Assembly (NCBI RefSeq): GCF_000302535.1
Contig: NC_018708.1
Location: forward strand, 2,232,001-2,296,000
Source: Acidovorax sp. KKS102
GTDB taxonomy: Bacteria; Pseudomonadota; Gammaproteobacteria; Burkholderiales; Burkholderiaceae_C
DNA: 64,000 nucleotides
Direction: 5' to 3'
The position numbers were made by a program, and so were the translations under genes. The notes below the pieces were generated by a model. It searched no databases. It was not told where the DNA came from and saw nothing but the letters and a program-made list of their open reading frames with translations. Position 1 is the first letter of the stretch, and every line of letters starts with the position of its first letter. Below are positions 34,336 to 43,146 of this stretch, one piece after another.

Positions 34336-35381
34336 GCAGCCAGACTCCCGGCGGTGAAGGGGTGTGAGGATGAGGGGGCTGGCGCAACGACCAGCCCTGC
34401 CGCCAGCGCGATCTGCCACAGCCCGATGACCGTGGCTTGCGTGGCGATGGTGGGGGCGGCAAAGCCGTAGGTCTGCAGCGCGATGGCGTAGCGGCGGCAC
34501 AGGTCGGGCTCGCCGCAAAGCACCAGCGTTTGGGGTGTGGCCTGCGTCTGATCCTGCACACGGGCCAAGCTGGCGATCTCGTGCCCGATCAGCAGGCCCG
34601 AGAGGTAGTCCGCTTGGGCGGTGGGCGCCAGTGTTCCGGTCAGGCCCAGCGTGCGTGTGCTGAAAATGTGCGAGAGCAAGCCCAGTGCGGCGTCACTTCC
34701 GCGCGCCACCTCCAGCCCGCGCACAAAGGCTTCGTCGTCGGGCGTGGCAGCGGCCTGCATGGTTTTGCCCAAGATGGTGTGACCGCGCAGGGCAGCAAAC
34801 ACCTCGCCGGTCATGAAGGTGTGGAACTGTTCGATGCGGCCCCGGCGTGCCAGCACCCATTTGCTGTGGGTGCCGGGCAGGCCGATGAGCACGGGCGCAT
34901 CCGCAGGCAGCGCAAGGCCCGCCAGCACGCCCAGCACCTGTGTTTCTTCGCCGCGCATCACGTTGGGCAGCGCGCCCTGCTGCAACAGGCCCGGCACGAT
35001 GTGCAGTGGCGGGCCGTCGCGCCGCTCCACCAGCGTCAGGCCCCGCGCCAGTGCATCGAGCGAGGTGGGCGTCGGCAGGTACTTGGCCTCGCGCCAGCCC
35101 TGGGCGCTGCCCACCATGCCGCAGGCCAGCAGAGGCAGGCCGGGTGTGGCGGCCAGCCAGTCGCCGCAGGTGTCTTGCAGTGCGCGTTCAAACGCGGCGC
35201 CGGGCTCGCCGTCTGCCACGCTCGCGGTGGTGGGGGGCAGGTTCATGATGCCCCAGGGGCGGTGCCGCGTCTCCAGCACCTCGCTATGCGCGCCCATGCG
35301 GAAGGCGCGCAATGCGCTGGTGCCCCAGTCCAGGGCGATCAGGCCCGCCTCGGCGGGCACCAGAAAACGTGCAGGCACCAT
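34332..35381 (-). CDS. dgoK: 2-Dehydro-3-deoxygalactonokinase
   Basis: This 349-residue DgoK-family kinase has the phosphate-binding N-terminal motif LIALDWGTSALRAFRM, the conserved MVGSAQGW segment, and VLIGLPGTHSKWV followed by FHTFMTGEVFAALRGHTIL, all typical of the family. It phosphorylates 2-keto-3-deoxygalactonate for the aldolase encoded next. It overlaps dgoA by 4 bp and follows the dihydrodipicolinate-synthase-like gene by 11 bp. Confidence 0.92.
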   Translation of the reverse strand: MVPARFLVPAEAGLIALDWGTSALRAFRMGAHSEVLETRHRPWGIMNLPPTTASVADGEPGAAFERALQDTCGDWLAATPGLPLLACGMVGSAQGWREAKYLPTPTSLDALARGLTLVERRDGPPLHIVPGLLQQGALPNVMRGEETQVLGVLAGLALPADAPVLIGLPGTHSKWVLARRGRIEQFHTFMTGEVFAALRGHTILGKTMQAAATPDDEAFVRGLEVARGSDAALGLLSHIFSTRTLGLTGTLAPTAQADYLSGLLIGHEIASLARVQDQTQATPQTLVLCGEPDLCRRYAIALQTYGFAAPTIATQATVIGLWQIALAAGLVVAPAPSSSHPFTAGSLAA

Positions 35382-35392
35382 GCGTGTCCTGC

Positions 35393-36331
35393 TTAACGTG
35401 CCCAGCGCAGCACCAGCGGGTCAAGCCGCCGCGCGATGTCGATCAGGCCGCGCCGCACCTCGGGGTGCATGGCCGGGAAGGGGTGGCGGCCTGCCTCGCA
35501 GGCGATCACGCCGCCTTCCTTCATCAGTGCCTTGGCTGTGAGGATGCCGCCCTGGCGGTTCTCGTGGTTGATGAGCGGCAACCAGCGCTGGTAGAGCGCA
35601 AACGCCTGGTCCATTTCACCCTGGCGGTGCGCCTCGATGATGGGGCGAATGCCGTCAGGGAACGCGCCACCCGTCATCGCGCCTGTGGCGCCCGCATCCA
35701 GGTCGGCCAGCAGGGTGATGGCCTCTTCGCCGTCCCACGGGCCTTCGATGGCATCGCCGCCCAGGCGGATCAGCTCGCGCAGCTTGCTGGCGGCACCGGG
35801 CACTTCGATCTTGAAGTAGGCCAGGTTTTCAATCTCTTGCGCCATGCGGACCAGGAAGGGGGCCGAAAGCACGGTGCCGCTGGCGGGCGCGTCCTGCACC
35901 ATGATCGGAATGCGGATCGCATCCGACACACGGGCATAGAACTCGTAGATCTGCGCCTCGGGCACGCGGAAGGTGGCACCGTGGTAAGGCGGCATGACCA
36001 TCACCATGGCCGCGCCCATGTCCTGCGCGGCGCGGCTGCGCTCGGCACACACGCGCGTGCCGTAGTGTGTTGTGGTGACGATGACCGGCACACGGCCCGC
36101 CACATGCTCCAGCGATGTGCGGGTGAGGACTTCGCGCTCCGCGTCGGACAGCGAGAACTGCTCGGAGAAGTTGGCCAGGATGCAGACGCCATCCACGCCG
36201 GCGTCGATCATGAAGTCGAGGCAGCGCTTCTGGCTGTCGAGGTCGAGTGTGCCGTCCTCATGGAACGTGGTGGGCACGACGGGGAAGATGCCTCGGTAGC
36301 GAGGGTTCTGGAGGGAATGGGTGGCTGGCAT
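35393..36331 (-). CDS. L-2-keto-3-deoxyarabonate dehydratase (DHDPS family)
   Basis: This 312-residue DapA/NanA-superfamily protein has RYRGIFPVVPTTFHEDGTLD at the start, ILANFSEQFSLSDAER, PPYHGATFRVPEAQIYEFYA, and the Schiff-base lysine in LAYFKIEVPGAASKL. These closely recall the Azospirillum enzyme (AraD, EC 4.2.1.43) that converts 2-keto-3-deoxy-L-arabonate to 2-oxoglutarate semialdehyde, and the arabonate dehydratase homologue encoded upstream supports this. A pyruvate-aldolase activity on other deoxy-ketoacids is the main alternative. Confidence 0.88.
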   Translation of the reverse strand: MPATHSLQNPRYRGIFPVVPTTFHEDGTLDLDSQKRCLDFMIDAGVDGVCILANFSEQFSLSDAEREVLTRTSLEHVAGRVPVIVTTTHYGTRVCAERSRAAQDMGAAMVMVMPPYHGATFRVPEAQIYEFYARVSDAIRIPIMVQDAPASGTVLSAPFLVRMAQEIENLAYFKIEVPGAASKLRELIRLGGDAIEGPWDGEEAITLLADLDAGATGAMTGGAFPDGIRPIIEAHRQGEMDQAFALYQRWLPLINHENRQGGILTAKALMKEGGVIACEAGRHPFPAMHPEVRRGLIDIARRLDPLVLRWAR

Positions 36332-36333
36332 GG

Positions 36334-36440
36334 CGAGGGAAGGATCGAAATTTGAGTGAAATAGGGCTCTGGCGCTTATCTAGCAAGCGCTATTAGCTAT
36401 GAAAGTCGTAGCATTTCAACCAGCGGCTTAACCACCGGTA
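36334..36440. repeat. Spacer with dispersed repeat copy
   Basis: The spacer between two genes of the array contains a fuller copy of the dispersed family at about 36358-36415: AAATAGGGCTCTGGCGCTTA, then TCTAGCAAGCGCTATTAGCT and ATGAAAG. Its core GGCGCTTATC...GCAAGCGC is palindromic, so in RNA it could form a hairpin between the cistrons. Confidence 0.55.
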
Positions 36441-38174
36441 TCAGTGAGAGTGGCGAGGAACGGCAGCGCCCCGGCAGCCGACGAGGAAGTCAAAGTCGCA
36501 GCCATCGTCGGCCTGCAGTACGTGGTCCACGTACAGGCGCTGGTAGCCGCCGCGCCCACCGTTGTCGGTGCCCGCCAACGCGGCCAGGCGTGCTGCCAGT
36601 TCCTCATCGCTGATGTCCAGGTGCAAGCGGCCGTTCTCACAGTCCAGCTCGATGAAGTCGCCATCGCGCACCGCAGCCAAGGGGCCGAGTGCAGCGGCCT
36701 CGGGCGCCACATGCAGCACCACCGTGCCGTAGGCGGTGCCGCTCATGCGCGCGTCGGAGATGCGCACCATGTCCTTCACGCCCTGGCGCAGCAGCTTGGG
36801 CGGCAGGCCCATGTTGCCCACCTCGGCCATGCCGGGGTAGCCCTTGGGGCCGCAGTTCTTGAGCACCATCACGCAGCTCGCGTCGATGTCCAGGTTCTCA
36901 TCCACGATGCGCTCTTTGTAGTGCTCCAGGTTCTCGAACACCACGGCGCGGCCCCGGTGCTTGAGCAGCTCGGGCGATGCGGCCGAGGGCTTAAGCACCG
37001 CGCCACGCGGCGCGAGGTTGCCGCGCAGGATGCAGATGCCGCCGTCGGCAATCAACGGGTTGTTGATGGGGCGGATCACCTCGTCGTTGTATTGCGGGGC
37101 TTCGCGCACGTTGTCCCACAGGCTCTTGCCGTTGACGGTGAGCGCGTTGGGGTGGGGCAGCAGGCTGTTCTCGCCCAGGCGGCGCAGCACGGCGGGCAGG
37201 CCGCCCGCGTAGTAGAACTCTTCCATCAGGAAGCGGCCCGAGGGCTGCAGGTCCACCAGCGTGGGCGTGCCACGGCCGATGCGGGTCCAGTCCTCCAGGT
37301 CCAGCTGCACGCCGATGCGGCCCGCGATGGCCTTCAAATGGATGACGGCATTGGTCGAGCCGCCGATGGCCGCGTTGGTGCGGATGGCGTTCTCGAACGC
37401 TTCGCGGGTCAGGATCTTGGAGAGCGTGAGCCCTTCGTGCGCCATCTCCACAATGCGCTTGCCGGACATGTGGGCCAGCACATAGCGGCGCGAGTCCACG
37501 GCCGGTATGGCTGCGTTGTGCGGCAGCGATGTGCCCAGCGACTCGGCCATGCAGGCCATGGTGCTGGCCGTGCCCATGGTGTTGCAGGTGCCGGCGGAGC
37601 GGGACATGCCGGCCTCGGCCGCGAAGAACTGGTGCTCGTTGATCTCGCCCGCCTTCAGCGATTCATGCAGGCGCCACACGGCCGTGCCCGAGCCGATGTC
37701 CTTGCCGTCGAGCTTGCCGTTGAGCATGGGCCCGCCCGTGACCACGATGGCAGGCACATCGCAGCTGGCCGCGCCCATCAGCAGCGCGGGCGTGGTCTTG
37801 TCGCAGCCCACCAGCAGCACCACGGCGTCGATGGGGTTGCCCCGAATGGCCTCTTCCACATCCATGCTGGCCAGGTTGCGGGTGAGCATGGCCGTGGGGC
37901 GCAGATTGGATTCGCCGTTGGAGAACACCGGGAATTCGACGGGGAAGCCGCCTGCCTCGTAAATGCCGCGTTTCACATGCTCGGCAATCTTGCGAAAGTG
38001 AGCATTGCACGGGGTCAGCTCGGACCAGGTGTTGCAGATGCCGATCACGGGGCGGCCGTCGAACGCGTGGTCGGGGATGCCCTGGTTCTTCATCCAGCTG
38101 CGGTACATGAAGCCGTTTTTGTCGGCGGTGCCGAACCATTCGGCGGAGCGAAGTTTGCGCTTGGGGGTGGTCAT
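36441..38174 (-). CDS. L-arabonate dehydratase, IlvD/Edd family
   Basis: This 577-residue dehydratase has the IlvD/Edd family pattern: SAEWFGTADKNGFMYRSWMK (typical of sugar-acid members), GICNTWSELTPCN with the first cluster cysteine, VGCDKTTPALLMGA with the second, and SAGTCNTMGTAST with the third. DARMSGTAYGTVVLHVAPEA lies near the C-terminus. Sugar-acid members hold a [2Fe-2S] cluster and Mg2+. It should dehydrate L-arabonate, possibly also D-fuconate, to the 2-keto-3-deoxy acid handled by the next gene product. The start at 38174 is chosen over an upstream in-frame start that encodes a leader of unrelated composition. Confidence 0.88.
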   Translation of the reverse strand: MTTPKRKLRSAEWFGTADKNGFMYRSWMKNQGIPDHAFDGRPVIGICNTWSELTPCNAHFRKIAEHVKRGIYEAGGFPVEFPVFSNGESNLRPTAMLTRNLASMDVEEAIRGNPIDAVVLLVGCDKTTPALLMGAASCDVPAIVVTGGPMLNGKLDGKDIGSGTAVWRLHESLKAGEINEHQFFAAEAGMSRSAGTCNTMGTASTMACMAESLGTSLPHNAAIPAVDSRRYVLAHMSGKRIVEMAHEGLTLSKILTREAFENAIRTNAAIGGSTNAVIHLKAIAGRIGVQLDLEDWTRIGRGTPTLVDLQPSGRFLMEEFYYAGGLPAVLRRLGENSLLPHPNALTVNGKSLWDNVREAPQYNDEVIRPINNPLIADGGICILRGNLAPRGAVLKPSAASPELLKHRGRAVVFENLEHYKERIVDENLDIDASCVMVLKNCGPKGYPGMAEVGNMGLPPKLLRQGVKDMVRISDARMSGTAYGTVVLHVAPEAAALGPLAAVRDGDFIELDCENGRLHLDISDEELAARLAALAGTDNGGRGGYQRLYVDHVLQADDGCDFDFLVGCRGAAVPRHSH

Positions 38175-38208
38175 GGTGGGGTGCGAGAGAAAGGGGAGAA
38201 ATGAAGGT

Positions 38209-39246
38209 TCAACGGGCCTTGCCCGAGCGGCGCGAAAGCAGCCGCTGCAGCAGACAGAAAGCGAACAGCAGCACACCAACGACGATGCGCGTCCACCAGG
38301 AGCTGAGCGTGCCGTCGAAGGAAATCAGGGTCTGGATGATTCCGAGCATGAGCACGCCAAACAGCGTGCCCGCCACATAGCCCACGCCACCCGTGAGCAG
38401 CGTGCCGCCAATGACCACGGCGGCAATCGCGTCCAGCTCCATGCCCACGGCATGCAGGCCATAGCCCGACAGCATGTAGAACGTGAACACCACGCCCGCC
38501 AGCGCCGAGCAAAAGCCCGACAGCGTGTACACGCCAATGAGCGTGCGGCGCACCGGCAGGCCCATGAGCACGGCCGAGTGCTCGCTACCGCCCACGGCAT
38601 ACACACTGCGGCCAAAGGGCGTGCAGTGCGCCACAAACAGCGCCACCAGCAGCACCGCGATGGCAATGAGCGCGCCCAGCGAGAGCGATGCGCCTTCCCA
38701 CAGCGGCAGGCGCCACTGGGCCAGCTCCGAATAGCCCTCGTGAGTGATGCTGATCGAGTCGATGCTGATCAGGTAGCACAGCCCGCGCGCCAGGAACATG
38801 CCGGCCAGCGTGACGATGAAGGGCTGCAGCCGAAAGCGCTCGATGAGGAAACCCATGAACGCGCCAAACGCCGTGCCCATCAGCAGCACCAGCGGGATGG
38901 CGGCTAGTGGGTTCCAGCCCCGGTGTTCCACCAGCGCGGCCAGCACCATGGTGGTGAGCGCCACCACCGAGCCCACCGACAGGTCGATGCCGCCCGACAG
39001 GATCACGAACGTCATGCCCACCGCCACGATGATGAGGAAGGCGTTGTCGATCAGCAGGTTGAGGAACACCTGGGCCGAGAAAAACCCGGTGTACAGCACC
39101 GAGCCCAGCGTGGCCATGGCCACGAACAGCGAGATGGTGGCGGCCAGCGGCAGGTACTTGGGGTTGAACCGCGCGCGCTCGGCCGTGGCCTGTGGGGCAG
39201 GGTGCTTCACGGTGCCGAAGCCTGCGGTCTTGGGTACGGCGCTCAT
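38209..39246 (-). CDS. yjfF: Sugar ABC transporter permease, YjfF-like
   Basis: This 345-residue inner-membrane protein has about ten hydrophobic segments and the RbsC/AraH-family motif VILSGGIDLSVGSVVALTTM, with GGTLLTGGVGYVAGTLFGVL later. It pairs with the adjacent YtfT-like permease to form the channel of a galactofuranose-type importer. Its ATG overlaps the ytfT stop codon. The N-terminal 25 residues are polar and cytosolic. Confidence 0.88.
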   Translation of the reverse strand: MSAVPKTAGFGTVKHPAPQATAERARFNPKYLPLAATISLFVAMATLGSVLYTGFFSAQVFLNLLIDNAFLIIVAVGMTFVILSGGIDLSVGSVVALTTMVLAALVEHRGWNPLAAIPLVLLMGTAFGAFMGFLIERFRLQPFIVTLAGMFLARGLCYLISIDSISITHEGYSELAQWRLPLWEGASLSLGALIAIAVLLVALFVAHCTPFGRSVYAVGGSEHSAVLMGLPVRRTLIGVYTLSGFCSALAGVVFTFYMLSGYGLHAVGMELDAIAAVVIGGTLLTGGVGYVAGTLFGVLMLGIIQTLISFDGTLSSWWTRIVVGVLLFAFCLLQRLLSRRSGKAR

Positions 39247-40289
39247 TGCAAAGCTCCCGCGCCGGGGCGACGTGCCAGGGCGCCCACTTGCGCCCGGAAC
39301 TCGGGCGACTGCAGCAGCATCACGATGAAGACCACCACGGCTTTCACCACCAGGTTGATCTCGGGCGGCACGCCCAGCGAGTAGATGGCGTATGTCAGCG
39401 TCTGGATGATGAGCGCACCGATCACGCTGCCCACCAGGCTGAACCGGCCACCGGTGAGGGCGGTGCCGCCCAGCGTGACGGCCAGGATGGCGTCCAGCTC
39501 CAGCAGCTGCCCGGCGTTGTTGCCGTCGGCACTCTTCACGTTGGAGCTGATGAGCAGCCCCGCAATGCCCGCGCACACGCCGCAGAACACATAGGCCGCC
39601 ACGATGAGTCGCCCCGCCTGAACGCCCGCCACGCGCGCTGCCGTGGGGTTGATACCCACCGCCTGGATGAACAGGCCCAGCGCCGTGCGCGTGATGGCCA
39701 GGTACAGCACGGCAAAGACCACAGCCACCACAAATAGCGAGAACGGCAGCCCCGCCAGGTACCCGCCGCCCATGAAGAAGTAGGGCGTGTAGTAGATGGT
39801 GATGATCTGCCCGTCGGTGATAAGCTGGGCAATGCCCCGGCCTGCCACCATGAGGATCAGCGTGGCAATGATGGGCTGCATGCCCACCTTGGCCACCAGC
39901 ACGCCGTTCCACAGCCCGCACAGCAGTGCGATGCCGATGGCACCCAGGATGGCGACTGGGAGTGGGAACCGGCTCTCGGTGCCCGACACCGAACCGCCGA
40001 TGAGCCAAGCAGCCACAGCAGCAGCTATGGCGACCACGGCGCCCACCGAGATGTCGATGCCGCGCGTGGCAATCACCAGCGTCATGCCCAGCGATACCAG
40101 CACCAGCGGTGCAGCGCGGTTCAGGATATCGATGAGGCTGCCGTACAGGTGGCCGTCGCGCCATTCAATGTGCAGGAAGCTGCTGTTGAAAACGGTGTTC
40201 ACGATCAGCAGCAGCGCCAGCGTGATCAGCGGCCAGGCCAAGCGGTGGCGCAAAAGCGACGCCAAAAGGGAAGGGGAGCGTTCAGACAT
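39243..40289 (-). CDS. ytfT: Sugar ABC transporter permease, YtfT-like
   Basis: This 348-residue permease of the RbsC family has LVIATRGIDISVGAVVAIAA near residue 75 and GGTALTGGRFSLVGSVIGAL near 275. In E. coli YtfT and YjfF form a heterodimeric galactofuranose channel, and the same pair order is seen here. The ATG at 40289 overlaps the ATPase gene by 8 bp; a TTG four codons earlier is a weaker choice. Confidence 0.88.
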   Translation of the reverse strand: MSERSPSLLASLLRHRLAWPLITLALLLIVNTVFNSSFLHIEWRDGHLYGSLIDILNRAAPLVLVSLGMTLVIATRGIDISVGAVVAIAAAVAAWLIGGSVSGTESRFPLPVAILGAIGIALLCGLWNGVLVAKVGMQPIIATLILMVAGRGIAQLITDGQIITIYYTPYFFMGGGYLAGLPFSLFVVAVVFAVLYLAITRTALGLFIQAVGINPTAARVAGVQAGRLIVAAYVFCGVCAGIAGLLISSNVKSADGNNAGQLLELDAILAVTLGGTALTGGRFSLVGSVIGALIIQTLTYAIYSLGVPPEINLVVKAVVVFIVMLLQSPEFRAQVGALARRPGAGALQ

Positions 40290-41919
40290 GTTCTGCAGCA
40301 ATCAGGTCGTAGACGGCGTCCTCGCTGCTGCCCGCAGGCAGCTCACCCACCTTGTGGCGGTCGCGGAGCACCACGATGCGGTGCGCCACGCGCACCACCT
40401 CGCTCATTTCGGAAGAGATAAACAGCACGGCCATGCCCGCCTGCGCCAGGCGCAGGATTTGGTCCATGATTTCCTGCTTGGCGGCCACGTCGATGCCGCG
40501 CGTGGGTTCGTCCAGGATGAGCAGGCGCGGCTCGATGGCCATCCACCGCGCGAGGATCGCCTTTTGCTGGTTGCCGCCCGAGAGCAGGCCGATGGGCTTG
40601 TCTACGGTTTCGGTCTTGATGCCCAGCAGCTTCACGTAGCGTTCGGCCAGCGCCGTCTGCTCGGCGCGCGAGAGGAATTGGCCCACGCCCATGCGCGCCT
40701 GCAGCGCCAGCGCAATGTTCTCGCGCACCGACAGCTCGGCCACGATGCCGTCGGTCTTGCGCTCTTCGGGGCACAGGGCGAGGCCATGGCGGATGGCGTC
40801 CATGGGGTTGGCAAACTTCACCACCTGCCCGTCGATGCGCAGCGCGCCCCGGTCGGGCTGCTCCAGGCCAAACAGCAGGCGCGCCAGCTCGGTGCGGCCA
40901 GAGCCCAGCAGCCCCGCTAGGCCCACCACCTCGCCAGCGCGGATCTGCAGGTCCAGCGGCTGCAGTTGCGTGTCCTGCCCCAGGCCCTCGGCTTGCAGCA
41001 GGTTGGCTTGGCGGCTGTCCACGGCGGGTGCTGGTGCGGGTCGCTCCGATGCAGCGGCCAGGTCGCGGCCCAGCATGGCAGCAATCAACGCCTGAGGGCC
41101 CAGGTCCTTGGCCAGCCACTCACCCACCCAGCTGCCGTTGCGCAGCACGGTGATGCGGTCGGACACGGCATACACCTGATTCAGGAAATGCGTCACAAAG
41201 ACGATGGACAGCCCCTCGCTGCGCAGGCGCCGCAGCACCTCGAAGAGCTTTTGCACCTCGTCGTCGTCCAGGCTGGAGGTGGGCTCATCCAGGATCAGCA
41301 CACGCGATTCGATGCTGAGCGCCCGCGCAATCGCCACCAGCTGTTGCACTGCCACGGGGTAGTCCGACAGCAGGCGCGTCACGTCGATCTGCAGCCCGAT
41401 GCGCGCCACCAGATCGCGGGCGCGCTGGTGCAGCGTGGCCCAGTCGATGCGAAAACCCTGCGCAATCCCGCAGCGCGGGTAGCGGCCCGCAAAGATGTTC
41501 TCGGCCACCGAGAGGTTGGGGCAAAGGTTGACCTCCTGGTACACCGTGCTGATGCCCAGGCGCTGCGCGGCCAGGGGCGAGTCGGGCCACACACTGACCT
41601 GCCCCCACGCTCCGCCGCTGCGCGGGTCGCTGCCCCCCGAGGGGGCGTCGCCTTGCTTGGGGCGGCCCGGCGCTGCGGCGTTCCCGCCCAGCCGCATCTG
41701 CCCGTCGCTGGCCTCCAGCACGCCTGTCAGCACCTTGATCAGTGTGGACTTGCCCGCACCGTTTTGCCCCATCAGCGCATGGATCTCGCCGGGGTAGAGG
41801 TTGAGCTGCACGTCGCGCAGCACGGGTATGCCCGCAAACTGCTTGTGGATGCCCGAAAGCTGCAGCACAGGCGCGGCAGCGGGGGCGTGAGCGGTGGACG
41901 GGTCCATGGGGGTCATCAC
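40282..41919 (-). CDS. ytfR: Sugar ABC transporter ATPase, YtfR-like, with an in-frame repeat insertion
   Basis: This 545-residue protein has two nucleotide-binding halves. The first has Walker [28 protein letters not shown] and [12 protein letters not shown]; the second has a degenerate P-loop [23 protein letters not shown] and [12 protein letters not shown], as usual in sugar ABC ATPases. Between Walker A and the Q-loop (VYQEVNL) the protein carries about 25 extra residues (PGRPKQGDAPSGGSDPRSGG, then AWGQVS) not expected in the family. The DNA encoding them (41599-41668) matches a G/C-rich intergenic repeat I associate with Comamonadaceae. The frame is kept, so the protein may still work. 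It powers the YtfT/YjfF channel. Confidence 0.85.
   Translation of the reverse strand: MMTPMDPSTAHAPAAAPVLQLSGIHKQFAGIPVLRDVQLNLYPGEIHALMGQNGAGKSTLIKVLTGVLEASDGQMRLGGNAAAPGRPKQGDAPSGGSDPRSGGAWGQVSVWPDSPLAAQRLGISTVYQEVNLCPNLSVAENIFAGRYPRCGIAQGFRIDWATLHQRARDLVARIGLQIDVTRLLSDYPVAVQQLVAIARALSIESRVLILDEPTSSLDDDEVQKLFEVLRRLRSEGLSIVFVTHFLNQVYAVSDRITVLRNGSWVGEWLAKDLGPQALIAAMLGRDLAAASERPAPAPAVDSRQANLLQAEGLGQDTQLQPLDLQIRAGEVVGLAGLLGSGRTELARLLFGLEQPDRGALRIDGQVVKFANPMDAIRHGLALCPEERKTDGIVAELSVRENIALALQARMGVGQFLSRAEQTALAERYVKLLGIKTETVDKPIGLLSGGNQQKAILARWMAIEPRLLILDEPTRGIDVAAKQEIMDQILRLAQAGMAVLFISSEMSEVVRVAHRIVVLRDRHKVGELPAGSSEDAVYDLIAAEHV
41599..41668. repeat. G/C-rich dispersed repeat inside the ytfR frame
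   Basis: The segment contains TGCCCCCCGAGGGGGCGTCG flanked by CCCCCACGCTCCGCCGCTGC on one side and CCTTGCTTGGGGCGGCC on the other. The centre is an inverted repeat (CCCCC-GAGGGGG). It interrupts the ATPase between Walker A and the Q-loop without shifting the frame. Confidence 0.65.
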
Positions 41920-43145
41920 GCTTTGTTCTTGTTGTAAACGTCCACGAGCACGGCGGCCAGCAGCACGACGCCCTTGATGACCTGCTGGTAGTCGATGCCG
42001 ATGCCCAGGATGGACATGCCGTTGTTCATCACGCCCATCACAAAGGCGCCGATGACCGCGCCCATCACCTTCCCCACGCCGCCCGATGCAGAGGCGCCGC
42101 CGATGAAGCAGGCCGCAATCACGTCCAGCTCAAAGCCCAGCCCCGCCTTGGGCGTGGCGGTGTTGAGCCGCGCCGCAAACACCAGCCCGGCCAGGGCCGC
42201 CAGCACGCCCATGTTGATGAAGGCATACAGCGTGAGCCGCTCGGTCTTGATGCCCGAGAGCTTGGCCGCCTTCTCGTTGCCGCCCATGGCATAGATGCGG
42301 CGGCCGACGGTGGTGCGGCTGGTGACAAAGTCGAACAGCACGATCAGCAGCGCCATCACGATGAGCACATTGGGCAGGCCCTTGTACGAAGCGAGCAGGT
42401 AGCTGAAGTACACCAGCAACCCGCCAAACACCACCGTGCGTGCGACGAACAGGCCAGCGGGCTCCGTCTGCACGCTATGGCGCAGGCGGTTGGCGCGCTG
42501 GCGCAGGCCGCCCACGGCCAGGGCCGCAGCCACGGCAGCGCCCAGCAGCAGCGAGGTCATGCGCAGACCCTCCACGCTGAACAGGTCGGGGATAAAGCCC
42601 GAGCTGAGCATCTGGAACGCCGAAGGGAACGGCCCCACCGACTGACCCGCCAGCAGCGCCAGCGCCAGGCCCTTGAAGATCAGCATGCCCGCCAGCGTGA
42701 CGATGAACGACGGAATGCGCGAGAACGCCACAAAGCTGCCTTGAATGGCGCCAATGAGTCCGCCGCACAGCAGGCACACCAGCGTGGCGGGCACAAAGTG
42801 CCAGTTGTATTCGACCATCAGCACCGCAGCCAGTGCGCCGATGAAGCCACACACCGAGCCCACCGACAGGTCGATGTGCCCGGCCACGATGACCAGCAGC
42901 ATGCCCAGCGCCATGATGACGATGTAGCTGTTCTGCAGCACCAGATTGGTGAGGTTCAAGGGCTGCATCAGCGTGCCCTCGGTCATGTACTGGAAGAAGC
43001 CCATGATGGCCACCAGCGTGATCAACATGCCGTATTCGCGCAGGTTGTGCTGCAGGTGCTGCAACAGCGATTTGTCGTGCCGCGCCGCTGCTGTCGGGCT
43101 GCCGTCGGCCAGCGTGCTGGCGGGGGGATGGGTGGTCTGGATCAT
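41916..43145 (-). CDS. gguB: Sugar ABC transporter permease, GguB/XylH-like
   Basis: This 409-residue permease has LVIVAGHIDLSVGSVCGFIG, the RbsC-family motif, and GGASASGGVGKVMGAVIGAF. The long form with an inserted cytosolic region near 215-245 (RQRANRLRHSVQTEP) is typical of XylH/MmsB/GguB. It forms the channel of the importer served by the ChvE-like binding protein and GguA-like ATPase. Its stop overlaps the ytfR start by 4 bp and it begins one base after the gguA stop, so all transporter genes are translated from one message. Confidence 0.88.
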   Translation of the reverse strand: MIQTTHPPASTLADGSPTAAARHDKSLLQHLQHNLREYGMLITLVAIMGFFQYMTEGTLMQPLNLTNLVLQNSYIVIMALGMLLVIVAGHIDLSVGSVCGFIGALAAVLMVEYNWHFVPATLVCLLCGGLIGAIQGSFVAFSRIPSFIVTLAGMLIFKGLALALLAGQSVGPFPSAFQMLSSGFIPDLFSVEGLRMTSLLLGAAVAAALAVGGLRQRANRLRHSVQTEPAGLFVARTVVFGGLLVYFSYLLASYKGLPNVLIVMALLIVLFDFVTSRTTVGRRIYAMGGNEKAAKLSGIKTERLTLYAFINMGVLAALAGLVFAARLNTATPKAGLGFELDVIAACFIGGASASGGVGKVMGAVIGAFVMGVMNNGMSILGIGIDYQQVIKGVVLLAAVLVDVYNKNKA

Positions 43146-43146
43146 A

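Noticed and set aside
36444-38204. A 586-codon plus-strand frame
   Set aside because: Antisense to the arabonate dehydratase, whose cluster cysteines are all intact.
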